From Pantoea latae (GTDB lineage: Bacteria > Pseudomonadota > Gammaproteobacteria > Enterobacterales > Enterobacteriaceae): a stretch of 64,000 nucleotides of DNA. The notes below the pieces were generated by a model. That model did no database searches. It was not told the DNA's origin and worked only from the letters and a program-made list of their open reading frames with translations. Below are positions 8,366 through 15,296 of the stretch, one piece after another (the stretch's first letter is position 1; each line of letters starts with the position of its first letter). The stretch spans positions 62,001-126,000 of the forward strand of contig NZ_MWUE01000017.1 of the NCBI RefSeq assembly GCF_002077695.1. The letters run 5' to 3'. The translations under genes and the position numbers were made by a program.

Positions 8366-9304
8366 ATGAGGATTAAGCTGCACCAGCTGGACGTGCTGCT
8401 GGAGGTGGCGGCGCAAGGCAGCCTCAGCAAGGCGGCGCGAACGCTACACCTGACTCAGCCCGCCATCAGTAAAACGATTCAGGAGATTGAGTCTGAAATC
8501 GGCATGCCGATCCTCGATCGCAGCTCGCGCGGCGTAACGCTGAACGACTATGGTCAGGTGCTGCTGCGCCATGCGCGCGATATCGATCGCTCTCTGAGCC
8601 AGGCGCGGGAAGAGATCGACAGCCTGCTCGGCCAGTCGCTGAGCCAGCTGCGCGTCGGGTTTACCTCTGCCGCCGCGTATGGCCCCTTTACCACCACGCT
8701 GCTGCATTTTCAGCAGCGCTTTCCGACGGTGAAGCTGATTGCGATGGAGGCGCGCCCGCATCAGCTCTATGAGGCGCTGGAAAATAATCGCATCGATCTC
8801 GCCGTTATCTCCGCCACCACCGGCATGCGTATCGCCCCGATGTACTGGGAAATATTGTATGCGCTGGGAAATACCCTTATCGCCGGGCGGCATCATCCTG
8901 TGACGCACCGGGTCGCACTGCGCCATCTGCTCGACTACACCTGGCTGGACTGGGACGAGCCAGGAGAGCACTCGATTCTGGCGCAGGTGTTTCGCCGCTA
9001 TAACCTGCCGCTGCCCAGCCAGATCGTTCATTGCTCATCGCCGTGGATTATGGCGCGCATGCTGGATGAAGCGCCGATGGTGAGCATGTGGACCTCTGTG
9101 CGCCTGCGCTTTCCCGATTATCAGGAGCGACTGCGGCCGCTGTCGCTCAAAGAGGTGCTGCCGGCGACCAGCATCGGCATCCTTTGCCCCGATATCGGGC
9201 GTCTCTCCCGCGCCGGGCACGCCTTTATCGATATGCTGCGCGTCAACAGCCGCGACTGGCTGCAACAGCGCGAGGCGCATGAGATGGTGGTCAGAGAGGA
9301 GTAA
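8366..9304 (+). CDS. LysR-family transcriptional regulator
   Basis: This 312-aa protein has the N-terminal winged HTH of LysR regulators (residues 3-62, with SLSKAARTLHLTQPAISKTIQEIE) and a C-terminal substrate-binding domain. The HTH and linker resemble the GbpR/CbbR/PcaQ branch. It is divergent from the MHS transporter-amidohydrolase operon across 166 bp, the standard arrangement for a LysR regulator and its target. The intergenic region contains an AT-rich stretch at about 8257-8290 that could include its site, but I could not define a clear operator. Its last 14 bp overlap the 3' end of the oppositely oriented LysR gene. Confidence 0.9.
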   Translation: MRIKLHQLDVLLEVAAQGSLSKAARTLHLTQPAISKTIQEIESEIGMPILDRSSRGVTLNDYGQVLLRHARDIDRSLSQAREEIDSLLGQSLSQLRVGFTSAAAYGPFTTTLLHFQQRFPTVKLIAMEARPHQLYEALENNRIDLAVISATTGMRIAPMYWEILYALGNTLIAGRHHPVTHRVALRHLLDYTWLDWDEPGEHSILAQVFRRYNLPLPSQIVHCSSPWIMARMLDEAPMVSMWTSVRLRFPDYQERLRPLSLKEVLPATSIGILCPDIGRLSRAGHAFIDMLRVNSRDWLQQREAHEMVVREE

Positions 9305-10214
9305 TGCGCTGACGCTGAATAGCGCGCTGGATATTGACTTTCAGCCAGTCGGAAGAGGCTTTTTTGCCGCTTCTTTTATGCGAGTAGATTTTCACCGTGA
9401 AACGGGGCGCGCAAAAAGGCAGGGTAAACGCCTTTACCTGCGCGACCTGCATCATGGTGTCGGCGACAAACGAAGGGATCGCCATCAGTAATTCGCTCTC
9501 CGCCACGATAAACGGCGAGCCGAGCATCGAAGGCGTTTTGATAACGATGCGGCGCGTCAGCCCCAGGCGCGCAAGATGGCTGTCCAGCAGGCCCTTTTTT
9601 TCATTCCACGGCGTCACCACCAGATGTCCCGCCGCCAGATAATCTTCCAGCGTCAGGCTGCGACGGCGGGCGTGGCTAATCACCACAAATTCATCGCTGA
9701 ACAGCGCAATTTCATCCAGATCGGGATGGCTGACCTCATCCGGCTCGCTAAAGCTCAGCGCCAGATCGATTTCCCCCGCCAGTAGCTCGTTGAGCGCCGG
9801 ATTGTTGGGAAGATGGCAGAGTTCAAAAGCGATGCCTGGCGCGGTTTTTTGCAGCTCGCTGATCAGGCCGGGAAAGACGCACCAGGCGGTGTAATCCGTA
9901 ACGGCGATGCGAAAGGTTTCCTGGCTGGTTAAGGGCTCGAATGGCTGCACCGGGCTGAGGGTGTGATTAAGGGCGGCCAGCGAGGCGGCGATATGGGGCG
10001 CCAGCTGGTGAGCATAAACGCTGGGGCACATTTTATGCCCTTCACGAAAGAAAAGGGGATCCTGAAGAAAGTCGCGCAGCCGTGTCAGGGCGTGGCTCAA
10101 CGCTGAGGTGCTCATTGAGAGCTCTGCCGCCGCCAGCCTGACGGAACGATGTCGGTAAACCGCATCAAAAACCGGCAAGAGGTTAAGATCGAGACGCCTC
10201 AGCACATGATGCAT
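9291..10214 (-). CDS. LysR-family transcriptional regulator (NodD/SyrM-like branch)
   Basis: The protein is 307 aa. The N-terminus DLNLLPVFDAVYRHRSV with SMSTSALSHALTRLR is typical of the NodD/SyrM/LeuO-like LysR branch, and the C-terminal part is an effector-binding domain. I start at ATG 10214, which has GAAAGG 8 nt upstream; a GTG at 10223 would add three residues but has no usable spacing. It is convergent and slightly overlapping with the previous LysR gene and divergent from the GNAT gene at 10309. It probably controls the GNAT/amidase side, which is an inference from position only. Confidence 0.88.
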   Translation of the reverse strand: MHHVLRRLDLNLLPVFDAVYRHRSVRLAAAELSMSTSALSHALTRLRDFLQDPLFFREGHKMCPSVYAHQLAPHIAASLAALNHTLSPVQPFEPLTSQETFRIAVTDYTAWCVFPGLISELQKTAPGIAFELCHLPNNPALNELLAGEIDLALSFSEPDEVSHPDLDEIALFSDEFVVISHARRRSLTLEDYLAAGHLVVTPWNEKKGLLDSHLARLGLTRRIVIKTPSMLGSPFIVAESELLMAIPSFVADTMMQVAQVKAFTLPFCAPRFTVKIYSHKRSGKKASSDWLKVNIQRAIQRQRITPL

Positions 10215-10308
10215 GAAATTCACCTTTCGTTGATTTTATTGCACTTAATTCATTGAACGATACCGTTTATCGTTACGCTCATCAAACTGTGCAGCGAAGA
10301 GAATGTTT

Positions 10309-10797
10309 ATGAGCGTTATTATTCGACAGGCGGTCCCGGATGATACTGATGCGATCTATAACATGATCAACGGCTTATCCGTCTACAGCGAGGCGCCGCT
10401 GGAAAACCTGCCGGACATTGAAGAGATGAAAAACTCGCTCTTCTCTTCGAAAACCGGCGCAGAGGCCTGTATTTGCGAAGTAGACGGCGTGATTGCCGGC
10501 TACGCGGTGATCGCCATGAGCTATTCCACCTGGTTAGCGCGCTACAGCCTGAACATGGAGGATCTCTACCTGCTGCCCGACTATCGCGGGCGCGGCGCGG
10601 GGAAGGCGATGCTGCAATATCTGGCTCAGGTTGCCCTCGACAGGCAGTGCAGCCGTATTGAGTGGAACGCGCTGGAGTGGGACAAATCCGCAAAGGACTT
10701 TTACACGAGCATCGATGCGCTGCCGCTGAACGAGTGGGTTCGCTATCGGCTGGACGGCCCCGCGCTGCAGCGGTTTGCATCCAGCGACCTTCGTTAA
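10309..10797 (+). CDS. GNAT-family N-acetyltransferase
   Basis: This 162-aa protein is a GNAT acetyltransferase that transfers acetyl from acetyl-CoA to an amine. The acetyl-CoA binding motif A is YLLPDYRGRGAGKAML (about residues 87-102), followed by the motif B region ALEWDKSAKDFYTSI. The overall pattern is that of diamine (spermidine/spermine-type) acetyltransferases, for example the EDLYL-PDYRGRG block. The ATG at 10309 is favoured because GAAGAGA lies 6 nt upstream; another ATG at 10303 is too close to it. It is divergent from a LysR gene and 90 bp upstream of an amidase. Confidence 0.82.
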   Translation: MSVIIRQAVPDDTDAIYNMINGLSVYSEAPLENLPDIEEMKNSLFSSKTGAEACICEVDGVIAGYAVIAMSYSTWLARYSLNMEDLYLLPDYRGRGAGKAMLQYLAQVALDRQCSRIEWNALEWDKSAKDFYTSIDALPLNEWVRYRLDGPALQRFASSDLR

Positions 10798-10887
10798 GCC
10801 TCGCCGGTAAATGCGTGAAACTGTCTAAGGGCAGGGGCGCGTATCCTGTAAGTTGGGGGCCTGTCTGGACGTTGCGGAATCCCTTCA

Positions 10888-12324
10888 ATGAACGATCTCT
10901 TTTCTCTGCTGGCGCTGGGATCGGCGCGAGCCATTGGCGCGGCCATTGCGGCCGGTGAGCTGACCTCGCTCGCGGCCACCGAATGGTATTTAAGCCGCAT
11001 CGAGCGCGTTAACGGCGGCGCTGACGGCCTCAACTGCGTCAGAAGCCTCTCCCGTCTCGCGCGGGAGGAGGCGAAACGCGCCGATGCCGAACGGGCGGCT
11101 GGCTACATCAGAGGCCCGCTGCACGGCGTGCCCTGGCTGGTGAAAGATAATGTCTTTACGGTGGACGGCAGCTTCGCTTCAGCAGGCGCCCGCGCGCTGG
11201 CGACCTTTCTGCCGCCGGTTGAAGCGACGCTGGTGGCGCGTCTGCGCGACGCCGGCGCGGTGCTGCTGGGCAAAACCAACCTGACGGAATTCGCTGACTT
11301 CGTATCGGATACTATGCCTGCTGAATTCAGCGGCGCCGGCGGCGTGGTGCGCAACCCGCTCGGCCTGCCCTATGGCAGAGGGCAAGGCTCCAGCGTGGGT
11401 TCGGCGGCCGCTGTCGCTGCGGGCCTGTGCGGTTTCGCTATCGGCTCTGAAACGCAAAACTCGATTCAGGCGCCGGCCGTTCACAGCTCGGTGGTCGGCT
11501 TCAAGCCTACGGTTGGACGCGTCAGCCGTTACGGCCTGATCCCGCTGGTTCCCAGCCAGGACTCGCCGGGACCGCTGACGCGCACCGTCGACGACGCGCG
11601 GCTGGTCTATCAGGCGATGGCGGGAGCGGACATGAAAGATACGGCGACCCTCGCCGACTTTCCGCTTGAATACCCGCGCGCGGGCACGCTGCAGGGGGTA
11701 CGCATCGGCGTGCCGCGCCGGTTTATCGCCGACGGCGCCCTGATCGACAGCCGCAAGGCGATCTTTTCACAGCTGCTGGCGGCGCTGGCGCAGGCGGGCG
11801 CTATTATCGTCGATCCCTGCGACCTGCCTTCGGCGGAACAGCTGCACCAGGTGCGATCCTGCGTATTTCGCAGCGAATTTAAGGCCAGCCTGAATAGCCT
11901 GCTGGCGACCTTTACGCCGTGCGGGATGAGGTCGCTGCGCGACATTATTCACTGGAACCAGGCGCATCCAGAGGCGATTCCCTATGGGCAGTCTCTGCTG
12001 GAGGCGGCCGAGGCGGCGCCGGATATCCTCTCCGCGCACTACCGCCGCGATCGCCGTCAGGATATTGCGCTCAGTCTCGATGCAGGGATTCTGGCGGCGC
12101 TCAATGCCAGCGGCGCAGATGTGCTGCTCGCGCCGGGATCGGCCGCGGCTAAATGCACCGGCAAGGCGGGCGCGCCGGTGGTGGCCATCCCTGTCGGACA
12201 GGATGCGCAAGGGCTGCCGTTTGGCGTGACGCTGTTCTGCGCGCCGGGCGAGGATCTCAAGCTGCTTGAGGTGGCGCAGGCGGTGGAGGCCGCGATCGGC
12301 CAGCGCGTTTTGCCCTCCTTTTGA
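10888..12324 (+). CDS. Amidase (amidase-signature family)
   Basis: The 478-aa enzyme belongs to the amidase-signature family, which hydrolyses carboxamides with a Ser-cisSer-Lys triad. I see Lys in PWLVKDN (about 90), the cis-Ser in GQGSSVGSAAA (about 170) and the nucleophile Ser in SETQNSIQAPA (about 193). The usual GG just before the nucleophile is QN here. It does not match allophanate hydrolase (AtzF), which has a different N-terminus and a C-terminal domain. No signal peptide is seen. The ribosome binding site is weak (GGA, 9-10 nt upstream). It may be co-transcribed with the GNAT gene. Substrate unknown. Confidence 0.85.
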   Translation: MNDLFSLLALGSARAIGAAIAAGELTSLAATEWYLSRIERVNGGADGLNCVRSLSRLAREEAKRADAERAAGYIRGPLHGVPWLVKDNVFTVDGSFASAGARALATFLPPVEATLVARLRDAGAVLLGKTNLTEFADFVSDTMPAEFSGAGGVVRNPLGLPYGRGQGSSVGSAAAVAAGLCGFAIGSETQNSIQAPAVHSSVVGFKPTVGRVSRYGLIPLVPSQDSPGPLTRTVDDARLVYQAMAGADMKDTATLADFPLEYPRAGTLQGVRIGVPRRFIADGALIDSRKAIFSQLLAALAQAGAIIVDPCDLPSAEQLHQVRSCVFRSEFKASLNSLLATFTPCGMRSLRDIIHWNQAHPEAIPYGQSLLEAAEAAPDILSAHYRRDRRQDIALSLDAGILAALNASGADVLLAPGSAAAKCTGKAGAPVVAIPVGQDAQGLPFGVTLFCAPGEDLKLLEVAQAVEAAIGQRVLPSF

Positions 12325-12349
12325 GGCTGTGTTGATCGTTAGATAACGG

Positions 12350-12376
12350 GCCCGCAGGCTTATCCAGTCTGCGGGC
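12350..12376 (+). terminator. Hairpin downstream of the amidase gene
   Basis: GCCCGCAG and CTGCGGGC form a perfect 8-bp stem with an 11-nt loop, 25 bp after the amidase stop. A T tract is missing, so the terminator call is tentative. Confidence 0.35.
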
Positions 12377-12507
12377 AATAGAGCGGCCCTTAAAACGCCC
12401 GGCTTAGCCTGATATAACCATTGAATGGTACTGAGCATTCATCGTTGTTAAACAGGCGGGAGACAATAATTTACTGAATTCATAACAACCTCTTAACAGC
12501 TTGTTGG

Positions 12508-12528
12508 TTGCACGGTTAAACTGTACAA
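12508..12528. promoter_or_regulatory. Palindromic operator upstream of phd-doc
   Basis: A 21-bp imperfect palindrome (TTGCAC...GTACAA, 17 of 21 positions symmetric) lies 32 bp before the phd start. Phd-type antitoxins repress their own operons by binding such palindromes, so this is the likely autoregulatory site. The role is inferred from position and symmetry. Confidence 0.55.
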
Positions 12529-12560
12529 TTCAACCGACAAATACAGCAGAGGAAACCCTG

Positions 12561-12785
12561 ATGATTACGATTTCCATGAGTGAAGCGCGCCAGTCGCTTC
12601 GCACCGTACTGGATCAGGCGCAGTCGCAGCCGGTAACGATAACCCGCCGCAGCGCGCCGGATATGGTGCTGCTTTCCGCTGCCGACTATGCCGTCCTCCA
12701 GCAGGCCCGCTTCGAACTGGCGATGCAGAAGATGCGCGGCAACGACACCAATCAGGCGGTATATAAGGCGCTGGCCGACAAGTGA
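12561..12785 (+). CDS. phd: Phd/YefM-family antitoxin
   Basis: This 74-aa protein is a Phd-type antitoxin: an N-terminal DNA-binding region (ITISMSEARQSLRTVLDQA, then PVTITRR and DMVLLSAADYAVLQ) and a C-terminal tail expected to wrap around the toxin. The ATG at 12561 has AGAGGA 7 nt upstream; the reading frame is open for another 20 codons upstream, but those overlap the operator. It overlaps the toxin start by 4 bp (GTGA), so the two are translationally coupled. It should neutralise Doc and repress the operon. Confidence 0.9.
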   Translation: MITISMSEARQSLRTVLDQAQSQPVTITRRSAPDMVLLSAADYAVLQQARFELAMQKMRGNDTNQAVYKALADK

Positions 12786-13159
12786 TCTTTTTTCTGGAGC
12801 TGGCGCAGGTGGAAGCGCTGCATGATGACCAGATCGAGCGTTACGGCGGCCTGCCGGGTGTGCGTGACCGTGGCGGCCTGGAGGGTATGGTCGCCCGCGT
12901 TCAGATGCAGCACTATTACGACAACGTGTCCGACCTGTTTGAGCTGGCCGCCGCTTATCTGCTGGCCGTGTCGCGAGGGCATTGCTTTTCGGATGCCAAC
13001 AAACGCACCGCGCTGGCGTGCGCTGAAGTCTTCCTGCTGATGAACGGTATCGACCTGACGTTTCCGCCAGGGCTGGAGGATTACATCGCGGAGTGTGCGC
13101 AGGGGCTGCATGACCGGCCGGAGGTTGCTGGACGGCTGCGGCAGCTCGCGGCACCCTGA
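12782..13159 (+). CDS. doc: Doc toxin (Fic-fold protein kinase, death-on-curing)
   Basis: The 125-aa protein is a Doc toxin. The Fic-family signature HxFxDANKR is present as HCFSDANKRTAL at about residues 66-77, with the catalytic His and the phosphate-binding loop. Doc proteins phosphorylate elongation factor EF-Tu and stop translation. The start is GTG at 12782, overlapping the antitoxin stop. The family length is about 125 aa, so the toxin looks intact. A clear terminator follows, making this a closed two-gene module between an amidase and an MFS gene. Confidence 0.92.
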   Translation: MIFFLELAQVEALHDDQIERYGGLPGVRDRGGLEGMVARVQMQHYYDNVSDLFELAAAYLLAVSRGHCFSDANKRTALACAEVFLLMNGIDLTFPPGLEDYIAECAQGLHDRPEVAGRLRQLAAP

Positions 13160-13165
13160 AACGAG

Positions 13166-13190
13166 AAAGCCCGCTGATGCGGGCTTTTTT
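13166..13190 (+). terminator. Intrinsic terminator of phd-doc
   Basis: AAAGCCCGC, a TGAT loop and GCGGGCTTTTTT form a textbook Rho-independent terminator 6 bp after the doc stop. It can also work on the other strand for the leftward MFS gene because an A run precedes it. Confidence 0.85.
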
Positions 13191-13256
13191 AATCCATGAC
13201 GGATGGCGAATGAGAAGACGTTTGCTGATGATCGCTGCGATTACTGGCGGCAGCCC

Positions 13257-14882
13257 TTATTCCGGGGCAATCAAATAACGTGCCACCGGCATCTGCTCCG
13301 CCTGATGAAAAGCATAAACGCGCGTCTGAATCTTTTGATCGTTCATGGTATAGCGTTCAAGCTGGCGCAGATGCTCCATCCAGGAGCCCACCACAAAGGT
13401 CTCCACGAAAATACCCGGCTGAAGAATATCTTCGTATACCGCCCAGTTGATGGCGCCGCCGCGATGGCGCACGCGGCGCATCTCCTGCATGCAGAGCGTA
13501 AAGTCATGCGCGTCCTGCTGGCGGATCTGATATTCATAGCTCACTCTGACCGGCCCGCGATCGTGATGAATATCGAGCGCCGGAACGGACTCGCCCATCT
13601 CGCTGACGTCCAGATTGAGATCGGGATCTTTATCCAGCCGCCAGCGCAGCACGGTAAGCGAAGCCAGCGCCATGCCCAGCGTCGCGACGCAGAGCGAAAC
13701 CGGAATGCCGTAGCGCGACGCCAGCTGCCCCCAGATGGCGCTGCCTAGCGTCATCGAGCCGAAGAACACCGTCAGATAGACCGCCAGCGCGCGCGCTTTG
13801 ACCCATTTCGCCGCGCTACGCTGCGCGCCGAGGTTGAGCGTGGAGAGCACGGCAATCCAGGCGAAGCCGGTGAAGAACTCACAGGCGTTAAGCAGCCAGA
13901 ACTGGCGGATAAACGCCAGCGCCAGCATGGTAGCAGCGAACAGCAGGCTGGCCAGCACCATCAGCCGATCGGCGTTGAAGCGTTTACGCAGCCGCGGCAG
14001 CAGCACCGCGCCGCAGATGGCGCCCACGCCGATAAAGGCCAGCATGATGCCGTAGCCGCCAGGACCCAGCCCCAGCTCGCGGCGGGCCACTAAGGGCAGC
14101 AGCGCCCAGCCGGCGCTGCCGAAGAGGAAAAAGGCGACGGTGCGCACCAGCACGTTGCGCAGCACCGGCGCGGCGTGCACGTAGCGCAGCCCGGCGCGCA
14201 CCGCCGCGAAGAAATGCTCTGGCGGCAGACGCTGCACGCTGGGCGCCTCTTTCCAGCGATAGAGCACCCAGGCGACGCCGAGCACCGACAGCGCGTTGAG
14301 CAGAAACACCATCCACGGCCCGGCGAACGACAGGATCAGGCCGCCCAGTGCCGGACCAATGGCGCGGCTGATGTTGATGCCGAGCGAATTAAGCGCAATC
14401 GCCGGCCCCAGCTCCCGCTTGCTGACCAGATCCGGCACGATGGCCTGGAACGGCGGCGAACTCATCGCGGCGCCCGCGCTCATCAGAAAAGCAGCGATCA
14501 GCAGCACCAGCGGCGTGACGTGCCCGGTAAAAGAGAGCGCGGTCAAACCGGCGGCGGCGATAAACACCCACAGCTGCGAAAACAGCAGGTACTTGCGCCG
14601 ATCGACGATGTCGGCCAGCACGCCCGACGGCAGGGCGAACAGGAACATCGGCAGGCTGCTGGCCGCCTGCACCAGCGCCACGCTCAGCGGATCGGCGCTC
14701 AGCGTCAGCATGGTCCAGTTAACCCCAACGTCATTCATCCAGGAGCCGATATTGGAGACCACCGTCGCGATCCACAGCATACGAAACACCGGCTGCCGCA
14801 GCGGCTGCCAGGGCGACGCGGCGGCAGCAGGCGGGCTATCCTCGCCCGGCGTCACATCATGAACATCGTTAACCTGCGCCAT
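13257..14882 (-). CDS. MFS transporter of the EntS/MFS_3 type with a C-terminal monooxygenase-like domain
   Basis: This 541-aa protein has about 12 membrane segments up to residue 420 and resembles the MFS_3 exporters (EntS-like), with LPSGVLADIVDRRKYLL in the TM2-3 loop and SLGINISRAIGPALGG near TM5. The last 95-110 residues are soluble, start with VSYEYQIRQQDAHDF and contain VYEDILQPGIFVETFVVGSW followed by a HLRQLERYT helix; this looks like a dimeric alpha/beta-barrel (antibiotic-biosynthesis-monooxygenase-like) domain on the cytoplasmic side. It is the last gene of the leftward operon amidohydrolase-doxX-MFS and overlaps doxX by 14 bp. The substrate is unknown. Confidence 0.83.
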   Translation of the reverse strand: MAQVNDVHDVTPGEDSPPAAAASPWQPLRQPVFRMLWIATVVSNIGSWMNDVGVNWTMLTLSADPLSVALVQAASSLPMFLFALPSGVLADIVDRRKYLLFSQLWVFIAAAGLTALSFTGHVTPLVLLIAAFLMSAGAAMSSPPFQAIVPDLVSKRELGPAIALNSLGINISRAIGPALGGLILSFAGPWMVFLLNALSVLGVAWVLYRWKEAPSVQRLPPEHFFAAVRAGLRYVHAAPVLRNVLVRTVAFFLFGSAGWALLPLVARRELGLGPGGYGIMLAFIGVGAICGAVLLPRLRKRFNADRLMVLASLLFAATMLALAFIRQFWLLNACEFFTGFAWIAVLSTLNLGAQRSAAKWVKARALAVYLTVFFGSMTLGSAIWGQLASRYGIPVSLCVATLGMALASLTVLRWRLDKDPDLNLDVSEMGESVPALDIHHDRGPVRVSYEYQIRQQDAHDFTLCMQEMRRVRHRGGAINWAVYEDILQPGIFVETFVVGSWMEHLRQLERYTMNDQKIQTRVYAFHQAEQMPVARYLIAPE

Positions 14883-15291
14883 GAGGTACCTCTGCGGGCG
14901 CGACGGCGCCGAGTCGCCACTGGCCTGGACCGGTTAACGCCAGCGTGGTGAAGATAATCAGCAGCAGCCAGCCAAACTGGCCCTCCGCGATGCTCCAGCC
15001 GGGATGCACCGCCAGCATCGCCACCAGCAGCACGCCGATAATCGGCAGGCAGGCGAGGCGGGCGAACACGCCAGTCAGAATAAATAGCGGGCAGATGACT
15101 TCGGCAAAAATAGCCGGCAACAGGCTCATCCAGGGACCGAGGCCGAAGGGATCCTCGATACGCGTCAGTTCTTCGCTGAAGTGGAACACCTTCGGCAGGC
15201 CGTGCACGTACAGCAGCAGCAGACAGCCGGTGAGGCGCAGGAAGAACAGCCCCGCATTAACGCGGGGCGGCTGAGAAAAAGCGCGCGTCAT
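14869..15291 (-). CDS. DoxX-family membrane protein
   Basis: The 140-aa protein has four hydrophobic helices and the DoxX pattern: FFLRLTGCLLLLYVHGLPKVFHF near the N-terminus, and FAEVICPLFILTGVFARLACL in the middle. DoxX proteins are small quinone- or thiosulfate-oxidation-linked inner-membrane proteins whose function here is not known. No strong Shine-Dalgarno is seen. Its start lies 5 bp after the amidohydrolase stop, so translational coupling is likely, and its 3' end overlaps the MFS gene. It is the middle gene of a three-gene operon. Confidence 0.85.
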   Translation of the reverse strand: MTRAFSQPPRVNAGLFFLRLTGCLLLLYVHGLPKVFHFSEELTRIEDPFGLGPWMSLLPAIFAEVICPLFILTGVFARLACLPIIGVLLVAMLAVHPGWSIAEGQFGWLLLIIFTTLALTGPGQWRLGAVAPAEVPHGAG

Positions 15292-15296
15292 GATGA

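Noticed and set aside
10888-12324. Amidase as the missing allophanate hydrolase of the guanidine operon
   Set aside because: The N-terminal region and active-site context do not match AtzF, there is no AtzF C-terminal domain, and it is 24 kb away with another likely regulator.
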